A stretch of DNA of 64,000 nt, taken from DASPLX01 sp035627375 (GTDB lineage: Bacteria > Pseudomonadota > Gammaproteobacteria > Burkholderiales > Burkholderiaceae_D). Below are positions 17,771 through 25,398 of the stretch, piece after piece; position 1 is the first letter of the stretch; every line of letters starts with the position of its first letter. Location: positions 286,812-350,811 of the forward strand of contig DASPLX010000037.1 in the NCBI GenBank assembly GCA_035627375.1, in the 5' to 3' direction. The notes beneath the pieces are model-generated. The model made no database searches and was not told the origin of the DNA. It was given only the letters and a program-made list of their open reading frames with translations. The translations under genes and the position numbers were made by a program.

Positions 17771-18676
17771 CTAGCACCGGCGCCAATAGTCGGGCTGGGC
17801 ATAGGTGCGGCGCAGGAAGTCCACCAGCGCGCGTATGCGCAGCGGCAGATGGCGGCGTTGCGCGAATACGGCATAGATATCGTTGCCCGGCGCTGCGAAC
17901 TCGTCGAGCACCGTGACCAGTTCTCCCGATTCGATCTCCGTCGCCACCTCCCACATCGATCTCCAGGCAAGCCCCTTGCCGGTCAGCGCCCAGTCATGCA
18001 GGACCTGGCCGTCGTTGCACACCATGTTGCCGGTGACTTTCAGCGTCACGTTGCGGCCGTGCTGGCGAAAGGTCCAGCCGCGCTGGCTGCCCTGGCTGCT
18101 CATCGCCAGGCAATTGTGCTTCGCGAGATCGTCGAGCGATTGCGGCGCGCCGTGACGCTTGATGTAGGCCGGGGAGGCGACCACGACACGCTTGTTGTCG
18201 GCCAGCTTGACGCCGATCAGACTGGAGTCGGTCAGCGCAGCGATGCGGATCGCGACGTCGACGCCTTCGCCGATCAGATCGACCACGCGATCGTTGAGGT
18301 TGAGCGACAAGGTGAGATCGCGATGCTCCGCGAGAAAGGAAGGCAGGAGCGGGGCGACATGGCGCCGGCCGAAGCCGGCCGGCGCGGAAATCGTGAGATG
18401 GCCTGTGGCGCGCGCGGATCGGTCGGATACCGCCGCCTCGGCATCCTGCAACTCGGCCAGGATGCGCTGGCAATCCTCCAGGAACGCCGTGCCCTCGTTG
18501 GTCAGGGCGATCTTGCGGGTCGTGCGCTGCAGGAGCTTGACGCCCAGCCTTTCCTCGAGCGCATCGAGGCGGCGGCCGATCATGGCCGGCGCAATGCCTT
18601 CGGCGCGCGCCGCCGCCGACAGGCTGCCCTTGGCGACCACTTCGACGAAAGTGGAAATCTGCTTGAACTGGTCCAT
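17771..18676 (-). CDS. LysR family transcriptional regulator
   Basis: A 301-residue regulator: N-terminal helix-turn-helix (FVEVVAKGSLSAAARAEGIA, then IGRRLDALEERLGVKLL) and a substrate-binding domain of the CrgA/AaeR type (SAPAGFGRRHVAPLLPSFL). The ATG at 18676 (MDQFKQI) is preferred to a TTG ten codons upstream because it matches family starts. It is divergent from the haloacid dehalogenase/TSUP/malate synthase genes across a 139-bp AT-rich gap with inverted repeats. That is the usual arrangement for a LysR protein controlling its neighbour, so it is a likely regulator of that operon. Confidence 0.9.
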   Translation of the reverse strand: MDQFKQISTFVEVVAKGSLSAAARAEGIAPAMIGRRLDALEERLGVKLLQRTTRKIALTNEGTAFLEDCQRILAELQDAEAAVSDRSARATGHLTISAPAGFGRRHVAPLLPSFLAEHRDLTLSLNLNDRVVDLIGEGVDVAIRIAALTDSSLIGVKLADNKRVVVASPAYIKRHGAPQSLDDLAKHNCLAMSSQGSQRGWTFRQHGRNVTLKVTGNMVCNDGQVLHDWALTGKGLAWRSMWEVATEIESGELVTVLDEFAAPGNDIYAVFAQRRHLPLRIRALVDFLRRTYAQPDYWRRC

Positions 18677-18740
18677 CGTTACCGGTGATTCGATCTGTCC
18701 CGACAAGATATCATTTTTTACTAAAACGCAAAAATAAAGT

Positions 18741-18770
18741 GATAAATAGTTTTATTTATGTGAATTTATC
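18741..18770. promoter_or_regulatory. candidate LysR binding region between divergent genes
   Basis: The AT-rich stretch holds ATAAAT-N6-ATTTAT (18742-18759) and an overlapping GATAAAT-N16-ATTTATC (18741-18770), both perfect. This fits the interrupted dyads bound by LysR proteins and lies between the lysR gene and its divergent neighbour. Assignment is by position only. Confidence 0.5.
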
Positions 18771-18815
18771 TTGAATATACTAGGCCATGTCTATTGCATT
18801 GCGTCATCTCCTTCC

Positions 18816-19499
18816 ATGACGATCCAAGCCATTGTTTTCGACGCCTACGGTACGCTGTTCGATGTGTACTCGATCGGCATGCTGGCCGAGAAGCTGTTCC
18901 CGAAGCGGGGAGCAGCATTGGCGGAGTTGTGGCGCGAGAAGCAGATCGAATATACACGGCTGCGGACCCTGTGCTCGACTTACAAGCCGTTCTGGGAAGT
19001 CACGCAGGATGCGCTCGTGTTTGCCTGTCGCAAGCTGGGCCTCGATCTGACGCTCGACGCCCAGAATCAATTGATGGGGCAGTACGCCAAACTGCAAGCC
19101 TTTCCGGAAAACCTCGACGTCCTGCGTCAATTGAAGGCGCTGGGCTTGAAACTGGCGATCCTGTCGAACGGCAATCCGGAAATGCTGAATGCCGCGGTGG
19201 ACGCTGCCGGCATGCATGGCTTGTTCAACCATATTCTCTCGGTCGACGCGGTGAAGAAGTTCAAGACCGCTCCCGAAGCCTATCAGCTGGGGCCCGATGT
19301 GTTCGGCGTGTCGGCGAAGAACATCCTGTTCGTTTCGAGCAATTGCTGGGACGCCTGCGGCGCCAGCTGGTTCGGTTATTCGACCTTCTGGGTCAATCGC
19401 GGCGGCGCGCCGCTCGAGGAGCTCGGGGTGGTGCCGGATGCGACCGGCGCCGATATGCACGCCGTACTCCAGTACGTACGCCGACAGGTGGCCCGATGA
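18816..19499 (+). CDS. haloacid dehalogenase, type II (L-2-haloacid dehalogenase-like)
   Basis: A 227-residue HAD-superfamily hydrolase. The nucleophile is D9 in VFDAYGTLFD. The other type II marks are present: SNGNPEML, KKFKTAPEAY with the catalytic Lys, and SSNCWDACGASWFGY with the late Asp. This pattern is that of L-2-haloacid dehalogenases, which turn L-2-haloacids into D-2-hydroxyacids and chloroacetate into glycolate. The ATG at 18816 gives the family's normal N-terminus, although the ribosome site is weak. It overlaps the TSUP gene by 4 bp and is read away from a LysR regulator. Real substrates could also be other small phospho- or haloacids. Confidence 0.88.
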   Translation: MTIQAIVFDAYGTLFDVYSIGMLAEKLFPKRGAALAELWREKQIEYTRLRTLCSTYKPFWEVTQDALVFACRKLGLDLTLDAQNQLMGQYAKLQAFPENLDVLRQLKALGLKLAILSNGNPEMLNAAVDAAGMHGLFNHILSVDAVKKFKTAPEAYQLGPDVFGVSAKNILFVSSNCWDACGASWFGYSTFWVNRGGAPLEELGVVPDATGADMHAVLQYVRRQVAR

Positions 19500-20254
19500 C
19501 GGCATGGCAGATCGCGCTCGTCGGCAGCGCCGCTTTCTGTGCCGGCGCGATGAATGCCGTCGCCGGAGGCGGAACCTTCTTTTCATTTCCCGCGCTGCTG
19601 GCGGTCGGCGTGCCGCCGGTGACGGCGAATGCCAGCAATTCGGTCGCGCTGTGGCCCGCCAGCCTGTCGGGGGCATGGGCGTACCGCAAGGAATTGGCGC
19701 GTCACAAGCGTTACCTGGTTCCGCTCGGCGCGGTGTCTTTCGTCGGCGGCATCGCCGGAGGCTTGCTGCTGCTGGCGACGCAGGATGCCATGTTTTCGCG
19801 GCTGATCCCCTGGCTGCTGCTGTTCGCGACGCTGTTGTTCGCGTTTTCCGGGCGCATCGCGCCGCTGCTGCGGAGTTCCCGTCGCCGCCGGCCGGCCAAT
19901 GGCGCGGCTTCCTTGGCGGGGCATGGCGTCGTTGCGGTGTACGGCGGATTCTTCGGGGCCGGCATGGGCATCCTGATGCTCGCGAGTCTCGCGCTGGCCG
20001 GCCATGAGGATGTGCACGAGATCAACGCCATCAAGAACTTGCTGTCGGCCGTGGTCTATAGCGTGACGGTGCTGACATTCATCGCCGCCGGCGCGGTGGA
20101 TTGGCCGTACACCCTGATCATGCTGGCCGCCGCGACGCTCGGCGGCTATGGGGGCGCGGCATTTGCTCGGCGCATTCCACCGATCTGGCTGCGCCGATTC
20201 ATCATCACGGCCGGCCTGGCGCTGACGGCGTTCTACTTTCAGAAAACCCTATAA
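19496..20254 (+). CDS. TSUP family permease (TauE/SafE-like)
   Basis: A 252-residue membrane protein with about eight hydrophobic segments and the paired family motifs GAMNAVAGGGTFFSFPALL (N-half) and AVYGGFFGAGMGILML (C-half). TSUP proteins move small organic or sulfur-containing anions such as sulfite, sulfoacetate or carboxylates. The start overlaps the dehalogenase stop (ATGA), so the two are translationally coupled. Malate synthase starts 29 bp downstream. In this context a role in uptake or efflux of a haloacid, glycolate or related two-carbon acid is a reasonable inference. Confidence 0.9.
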   Translation: MTAWQIALVGSAAFCAGAMNAVAGGGTFFSFPALLAVGVPPVTANASNSVALWPASLSGAWAYRKELARHKRYLVPLGAVSFVGGIAGGLLLLATQDAMFSRLIPWLLLFATLLFAFSGRIAPLLRSSRRRRPANGAASLAGHGVVAVYGGFFGAGMGILMLASLALAGHEDVHEINAIKNLLSAVVYSVTVLTFIAAGAVDWPYTLIMLAAATLGGYGGAAFARRIPPIWLRRFIITAGLALTAFYFQKTL

Positions 20255-20283
20255 GACACTTTCCACCATCACAGGAGAACATC

Positions 20284-21867
20284 ATGACACTTCAGCTGCC
20301 CGCGGGAATGGAAATCAAGGCCGATATCAAGCCCGGTTATGAAAAGGTGCTGACGCCTGACGCTCTGGCGCTGGTCGCCAAGCTGGCGCGCGCTTTCGAA
20401 CCGCGCCGCCAGCAATTGCTTGCCGCCCGCGCCGAACGCGCCAAACGGCTCGATGCCGGCGAGCGCCCGGACTTCCTGGCCGAGACCAAGCACATCCGCG
20501 AAGGCGACTGGAAGATCGCGCCGATCCCGAAGGCGCTCGAATGCCGACGCGTCGAAATCACGGGTCCGGTGGAGCGCAAGATGGTCATCAACGCATTGAA
20601 TTCGGGCGCCGACAGCTACATGACCGATTTCGAGGATTCGAACTCGCCGAATTGGGACAACCAGATCACCGGCCAGATCAACATGATCGACGCCGTGCGC
20701 AAGACGATCACGCTGGAGCAAGGCGGCAAGACCTACAAGCTCAACGACAAGACGGCGACGCTGGTCGTGCGTCCGCGCGGCTGGCATCTCGACGAGAAGC
20801 ATGTGCTGGTGGACGGCAAGCGCGTTTCGGGCGGCATCTTCGACTTCGCGCTGTTCATGTTCCACAACGCGAAGGAGCAGTTGGCGCGCGGCGCCGGCCC
20901 GTATTTCTACCTGCCGAAGATGGAGTCGCACCTGGAGGCGCGCCTGTGGAACGACATCTTCGTGATGACCCAGAACGAGCTCGGCATTCCGCAGGGCACG
21001 ATCAAGGCGACCGTGCTGATCGAGACCATTCTCGCCGCCTTCGAGATGGATGAAATCCTGTATGAGCTGCGCGAACACAGCGCGGGCCTCAACGCCGGCC
21101 GTTGGGACTATATCTTTTCCTGCATCAAGAAGTTCAAGCTGGACAAGAATTTCTGCCTCGCGGACCGCGCCAAGGTGACGATGACCGCGCCTTTCATGCG
21201 CGCTTATGCCTTGCTGCTGCTGAAGACCTGCCACAAGCGCAATGCCCCCGCGATCGGCGGCATGTCGGCGCTGATCCCGATCAAGAACGATCCGGAGAAG
21301 AACGATATCGCCATGGGCGGCGTGCGCAACGACAAGTCGCGCGATGCGACCGACGGCTATGACGGCGGCTGGGTGGCGCATCCCGGGCTGGTCGATCTTG
21401 CGATGACCGAGTTCAAGAAGGTGCTGGGCGACAAGCCGAACCAGATCGACAAGCAGCGCGACGACGTCAATGTCAGCGCGGCCGACCTGCTCAATTTCCA
21501 GCCGGAGACGCCGATCACCGAAGCCGGCTTGCGCATGAACATCAATGTCGGCATCCACTATCTCGGCGCCTGGCTGGCGGGCAACGGTTGCGTGCCCATC
21601 CATAACCTGATGGAGGACGCGGCGACGGCCGAGATCAGCCGCAGCCAGGTCTGGCAATGGATCCGCAGCCCGAAGGGCGTGCTGGAGGACGGCCGCAAGG
21701 TCACCGCGGACATGGTGCGCGCGATGATCCCGGAGGAACTGGCGAAGGTGAAGGCAGTGGCCGGAGACGGCGCTACCTATGATCGGGCGGCGCAAATCTT
21801 CGAACAGATGTCGACCTCGGAATCGTTCGCCGAATTCCTGACCTTGCCGCTGTACGAAGAGATCTAA
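20284..21867 (+). CDS. aceB: malate synthase A
   Basis: Condenses glyoxylate with acetyl-CoA to malate. At 527 residues it has the length of the A-type enzyme. Visible marks: MTDFEDSNSPNWDN, VVRPRGWHLDEKH with the catalytic Arg, acidic metal ligands around VLIETILAAFEMDEI, and MTAPFMRAYALL. The ATG follows AGGAG. It is 29 bp after the TSUP gene and closed by a strong hairpin. Isocitrate lyase is not nearby, so here it may serve glyoxylate made from glycolate, or the glyoxylate shunt genes are split as is common in Burkholderiales. Confidence 0.96.
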   Translation: MTLQLPAGMEIKADIKPGYEKVLTPDALALVAKLARAFEPRRQQLLAARAERAKRLDAGERPDFLAETKHIREGDWKIAPIPKALECRRVEITGPVERKMVINALNSGADSYMTDFEDSNSPNWDNQITGQINMIDAVRKTITLEQGGKTYKLNDKTATLVVRPRGWHLDEKHVLVDGKRVSGGIFDFALFMFHNAKEQLARGAGPYFYLPKMESHLEARLWNDIFVMTQNELGIPQGTIKATVLIETILAAFEMDEILYELREHSAGLNAGRWDYIFSCIKKFKLDKNFCLADRAKVTMTAPFMRAYALLLLKTCHKRNAPAIGGMSALIPIKNDPEKNDIAMGGVRNDKSRDATDGYDGGWVAHPGLVDLAMTEFKKVLGDKPNQIDKQRDDVNVSAADLLNFQPETPITEAGLRMNINVGIHYLGAWLAGNGCVPIHNLMEDAATAEISRSQVWQWIRSPKGVLEDGRKVTADMVRAMIPEELAKVKAVAGDGATYDRAAQIFEQMSTSESFAEFLTLPLYEEI

Positions 21868-21904
21868 CGGGACGTGTCGAACCGCTAGGCGGCATGCGCA
21901 CTCT

Positions 21905-21962
21905 CTCCGCCTGACCTGTCGTCCCGCCGTCGCGCTGGGCGGCGGGCCAGGCGGAGCCTTTT
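21905..21962 (+). terminator. two-tier hairpin terminator after aceB
   Basis: An outer perfect 9-bp stem (CTCCGCCTG/CAGGCGGAG) encloses an inner perfect 7-bp stem (CCCGCCG/CGGCGGG), followed by CC and four T. The T-tract is short, but the stems are strong and well placed 37 bp after aceB. Confidence 0.7.
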
Positions 21963-21984
21963 ACAATCGCCTGTAAGCCTTACA
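21961..21984. promoter_or_regulatory. three alternating TTACA/TGTAA half-sites upstream of the CBS operon
   Basis: TTACA-N6-TGTAA-N3-TTACA. The second and third half-sites form the palindrome TGTAAGCCTTACA. They lie about 95-117 bp before the start site expected from the sigma-54 promoter at 22051, the usual distance for an enhancer-binding protein. The bound protein is unknown. Confidence 0.45.
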
Positions 21985-22050
21985 TTCGCGCGCTCCGGTC
22001 CGCGCGCCGTAATCCTCCTCTCCCTACAACTCCCGATTTCATCCGCCGGA

Positions 22051-22067
22051 TTGGCATGCCGGTTGCT
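22051..22067 (+). promoter_or_regulatory. sigma-54 (RpoN) promoter of the CBS/hydrolase/BON operon
   Basis: TTGGCATGCCGGTTGCT matches the -24/-12 consensus at all invariant positions: GG and GC are exactly 10 bases apart, with TTGGCA and TTGCT around them. The only clear departure is T for C in the -24 box. The start codon is 47 bp downstream, with AAGGAG in between. Confidence 0.75.
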
Positions 22068-22113
22068 CGCGCTCCTCTTCTCGACTGCAGTCTTCATCGA
22101 AAGGAGAAATACC

Positions 22114-22563
22114 ATGCGAGTAGCCGATGCAATGACCCGTGATGTCCAGCTCGCCAGCCCGGACGAGAATCTCATCGACGCGGCCAGGATGATGGCCGAC
22201 TGCGATTGCGGCGTATTGCCTGTCGGCGAGAACGACAGGCTGGTCGGCATGATCACCGATCGCGATATCGTCGTGCGCGGCTTGGCCCAAGGCAAGGACG
22301 GCGATACGAAAATCCGCGAGGTGATGAGCCAGGACGTGAAATATTGCTTCGAGGACGACGACGTGGCCGAAGTGGCTCGCAACATGGGCGACCTGCAAGT
22401 GCGGCGCCTGCCTGTCGTCAATCAAGACAAGCGATTGACCGGCATTCTTTCGCTCGGCGACATCGCTCACCATACCGACGAGACGCAGTCGGCGGCCGAA
22501 GCGTTGTGCCATATTTCCGAACCCGCTTCCATGCATACGTCGACCGGGCAGCGTCCGCACTGA
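22114..22563 (+). CDS. tandem CBS domain protein
   Basis: A 149-residue cytoplasmic protein made of two CBS modules: VADAMTRDVQLASPDENLID...GVLPVGENDRLVGMITDRDI and VMSQDVKYCFEDDDV...RLPVVNQDKRLTGILSLGDI. CBS pairs bind adenine nucleotides and act as energy sensors. AAGGAG precedes the ATG. It is the first gene after a sigma-54-type promoter and is followed by a hydrolase, a BON protein and a host-attachment protein. In Burkholderiales such genes commonly cluster with low-oxygen and stress-survival functions; that role is inferred. Confidence 0.93.
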   Translation: MRVADAMTRDVQLASPDENLIDAARMMADCDCGVLPVGENDRLVGMITDRDIVVRGLAQGKDGDTKIREVMSQDVKYCFEDDDVAEVARNMGDLQVRRLPVVNQDKRLTGILSLGDIAHHTDETQSAAEALCHISEPASMHTSTGQRPH

Positions 22564-22595
22564 ACACGAGGCGATAGCGCCGGAAGGAGAAGTCG

Positions 22596-23303
22596 ATGAG
22601 AGCGGCATACAAGGAGCTGGTCGGCATCCGTGCCGAGTCGGCGCAGATCGAAGGCATGCTGGAATTGCCGCCGGATGCGGCGGGAGTGGTGTTGTTCGCG
22701 CACGGCAGCGGCAGCAGCCGCCTGAGCCCGCGCAACAATCAAGTGGCCGAGATGCTGCGCGAGGAACAGTTCGGCACCTTGCTCGTCGACTTGCTGACGC
22801 CGGCGGAGGACCGCGACTATGAAACGCGTTTCGATATTTCCTTGTTGACGGCGCGCCTCGATGCGGCCCTTGGCTGGCTGCTGCAACAGAACGCGGCACG
22901 CGACTTGCCGATCGGTCTGTTCGGCGCCAGCACCGGGGCGGCGGCGGCGCTTCAGCTTGCGGCGTTGCGGGCGGATGCCGTCGCTGCGGTCGTCTCGCGC
23001 GGCGGCCGTCCGGATCTCGCGGGTTTGCGCGCCTTGGAGAAAGTCGAAGCGCCGACCTTGCTGATCGTCGGCGAACTCGATCATGTGGTGGTCGACCTGA
23101 ATCGTTCTTCCTATATGGCCTTGCATTGCGAGAAGCGGCTCGACATCGTTCCCGGCGCCACGCATCTGTTCCAGGAACCCGGAGCGCTGGATGCCGTGGC
23201 GTTGTCGGCGGCCGAATGGTTCCATCGATATCTTTCCTATCCTGCACAAGGCATGCAGCCTCCCTCCGTCGGGGGCGGGGCGGCAGAAAGGAGACCGTTG
23301 TGA
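22596..23303 (+). CDS. alpha/beta hydrolase (dienelactone hydrolase-like)
   Basis: A 235-residue cytoplasmic alpha/beta hydrolase. The nucleophile is in LFGASTGAAAAL (GxSxG), the acid in VGELDHVV and the histidine in PGATHLFQEPG. The N-terminus LPPDAAGVVLFAHGSGSSRLSPRN is characteristic of the subgroup often found beside or fused to phosphoribosyltransferases in stress gene clusters. AAGGAG precedes the start, 32 bp after the CBS gene. The stop overlaps the GTG of the next gene by 4 bp, so both are coupled. The substrate is unknown. Confidence 0.88.
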   Translation: MRAAYKELVGIRAESAQIEGMLELPPDAAGVVLFAHGSGSSRLSPRNNQVAEMLREEQFGTLLVDLLTPAEDRDYETRFDISLLTARLDAALGWLLQQNAARDLPIGLFGASTGAAAALQLAALRADAVAAVVSRGGRPDLAGLRALEKVEAPTLLIVGELDHVVVDLNRSSYMALHCEKRLDIVPGATHLFQEPGALDAVALSAAEWFHRYLSYPAQGMQPPSVGGGAAERRPL

Positions 23304-24109
23304 ATACGAAATCCCAAAGCAGTATCGGCTGGACGAACTGGGCGGTGGGCGCGGCGATCGGTGCACTGGCGATGTATTTTTCCGATCCGGATCGCGGGCG
23401 GCGGCGGCGTGCCTTGGTTCGCGATCAGGTTCAGCATTGGGCCCGGGAAACGAGCGGCGCTCTCGATGTCGCTTCGCGCGACTTCGGCAATCGCTTGCGC
23501 GGCGTGCGGGCGCGCGCCAGGAACCTGATATCGCGCAATAAGAGCGTGCCCGATGAAATCCTGGCGGAACGGGTAAGGGCGCATTTGGGCCGTGTCAGTT
23601 CGCATCCGCGCGCCATCAAGGTGTCGGCCCAGCAGGGTTGGATCAATCTGAGCGGCGCGATACTCGGCGACGAGAAGGCGGAGGTGCTGCATGCGGTCAA
23701 GGGCACGCCCGGCGTCGTCGGCGTCAGCGATAACCTGCAGTCTTACGAAACGGCGGAGCATATCCCGAGTTTGCAAGGAAATCACCAACCCCAACGCCTG
23801 CGTTCGGCGTTCGGGCCGGACAGCTGGTCGCCTTCCACGCGCGCGTTCGCGGCGGTCGGCGGATGCGCGCTCGGCTGCTATGGCTTGTTGCGGCGGACGC
23901 CGGGGAAGGTGCCGCTCGCCACCCTTGGCTTCGGCCTGATGGCGGCCGGCATCCTGACCAATCCGCGGGTCCCGCGCAGGCGGCGCGCGGCCGGCATGCT
24001 CGGCACCCAGGAGCCGGAGCAGAGCGTGCAAGAAAGCCGTCCCGAGGAAACAGGAGTGCAACACCAGCCGCAGACGAGTCCTTCGCAACCCGGATCGCTG
24101 TTGCATTGA
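23300..24109 (+). CDS. BON domain protein with membrane segments
   Basis: A 269-residue protein starting at GTG, overlapping the hydrolase stop (GTGA) after AAGGAG. It has a hydrophobic N-terminal segment WAVGAAIGALAMYFSDP, then a basic linker, then one BON domain (~90-150: AIKVSAQQGWINLSGAILG...VVGVSDNLQ). Two further glycine-rich hydrophobic stretches (AFAAVGGCALGCYGLL, LATLGFGLMAAGILT) and a polar tail follow. BON domains associate with phospholipid membranes and are common in envelope-stress proteins. Its place in a sigma-54-type operon with CBS and hydrolase genes points to a stress role. Confidence 0.85.
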   Translation: MNTKSQSSIGWTNWAVGAAIGALAMYFSDPDRGRRRRALVRDQVQHWARETSGALDVASRDFGNRLRGVRARARNLISRNKSVPDEILAERVRAHLGRVSSHPRAIKVSAQQGWINLSGAILGDEKAEVLHAVKGTPGVVGVSDNLQSYETAEHIPSLQGNHQPQRLRSAFGPDSWSPSTRAFAAVGGCALGCYGLLRRTPGKVPLATLGFGLMAAGILTNPRVPRRRRAAGMLGTQEPEQSVQESRPEETGVQHQPQTSPSQPGSLLH

Positions 24110-24180
24110 GGTTCGAACGAAGGCCGGTGCCGTCCGGTCGAACAGGGAAGTAGCCGCACGAGGCACGCAAGGAGAACGCG

Positions 24181-24627
24181 ATGCATACGACATGGATCGT
24201 CGCTGCCGACGGCAGTCGGGCGCGCATATTCGAAATGCTCGATACCGATAAATCCCTGCAGGAAATCGAGGATCTGGCGAATCCGACCGGGCATGCTCAT
24301 AAGCGCGATCTGTCGCCGGACAGCGACGGCCGGTTCTACGGCAAGGGGGAGCGGCATCAAGCGCATACCGTGCCGTCACGCGGCGACGTGCATGAGCACG
24401 AACTGGAGTTGTTTTCGCGCACGATCGGCGATTTCCTCGACAAGGCATGCAACGAGCACCGCTACGACAGCTTGTGTCTGATCGCGGGGCCGAAGTTTCT
24501 CGGCATGTTGCGCGCGAATCTCGGCAAGGAAACCCAGAAGCTGGTGGAGGAAGAGTTGCCGAAAGACGTGACGCGCTTCGATGCCGACGACATCCGGGCC
24601 TTGATCGAGCCCTTGTCGCGGCATTAA
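24181..24627 (+). CDS. host attachment protein family (RNA-release-factor-like fold)
   Basis: A 148-residue cytoplasmic protein. It begins TTWIVAADGSRARIFEM, carries HAHKRDLSPDSDGRFYGKG and ends with ELPKDVTRFDADDIRALI, which together define the family named for attachment to host cells. The name comes from old plant-association work, and the fold resembles archaeal release factors, so the true role is unclear. AAGGAG precedes the start. It is 71 bp after the BON gene and may be the last gene of that operon. Confidence 0.9.
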   Translation: MHTTWIVAADGSRARIFEMLDTDKSLQEIEDLANPTGHAHKRDLSPDSDGRFYGKGERHQAHTVPSRGDVHEHELELFSRTIGDFLDKACNEHRYDSLCLIAGPKFLGMLRANLGKETQKLVEEELPKDVTRFDADDIRALIEPLSRH

Positions 24628-24636
24628 GCCGTTTCG

Positions 24637-25236
24637 TCAGAGCGTCTTCAAATACGCGCGGATACCCGCCAACAGCATTTCGACCGCCATTGCACTCAGG
24701 ATCAAGCCCATCAGGCGCTCGAAAGCCGTCATTACGCGCGGCCCGAGCGCTTGCTGCATGCGCTCGGCGCCTAACAGCACCACCAGCCATACCACCGCGA
24801 CCAGCGACAATGCACCGACATGGATCATGACTTCGGTCATGCTGTTCGACGAGAACAGCAACACCGTGGCTAGAGCGGAAGGGCCGGCCAGGGCGGGCAC
24901 CGCCAACGGGACCACGAACGGTTCTCCCGACGGGTCGGTGTCGCCGAGAATGCCGCCCGGCTGGGGAAAGATCATGCGCAGCGCGATCAGGAATAGGATT
25001 ACGCCGCCGCCGATGCGGAGCGAGACTTCCGACAGTTGCAAGGCATCGAGGAAGCGGCTGCCGAAAAACATGAATATGAGCAGCAGCACGAAGGCGATGG
25101 CGCACTCGCGCACCACGACGCGCCAGCGCCGGGCGGGAGGCACATTGGTCAAGGCGCTGGCGAACAAGGGGACGTTGCCGAACGGATCGGTCACCAGCAG
25201 CAACAGGATGAAAGCTTGAAAAAAACTCTTGGTCAT
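24637..25236 (-). CDS. MarC family integral membrane protein
   Basis: A 199-residue protein with six hydrophobic helices. The family marks are LLLVTDPFGNVPLF near the start, IGGGVILFLIALRM in the middle and PLAVPALAGPSALATVLL in the second half. MarC/YhgN proteins were once linked to multiple antibiotic resistance, but that has not held up; the function is unknown. It ends 10 bp from the convergent host-attachment gene, without a visible terminator between them. The start codon is 163 bp from the divergent oxidoreductase gene. Confidence 0.93.
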   Translation of the reverse strand: MTKSFFQAFILLLLVTDPFGNVPLFASALTNVPPARRWRVVVRECAIAFVLLLIFMFFGSRFLDALQLSEVSLRIGGGVILFLIALRMIFPQPGGILGDTDPSGEPFVVPLAVPALAGPSALATVLLFSSNSMTEVMIHVGALSLVAVVWLVVLLGAERMQQALGPRVMTAFERLMGLILSAMAVEMLLAGIRAYLKTL

Positions 25237-25398
25237 GGATTCTCCTGGTCGCTACGTTCTCTGCGGGCTACCCCTCCGGCCCTGTCCGGATGACTATATT
25301 TCCAAATCGAAAAAATGGAAAGCGGCCTCTAGGCGGGAGAAGCCATTTTCCGCACATTTCGCGTAGCATTTGCCCATCTATAAAAACCGGGTGGAGGC

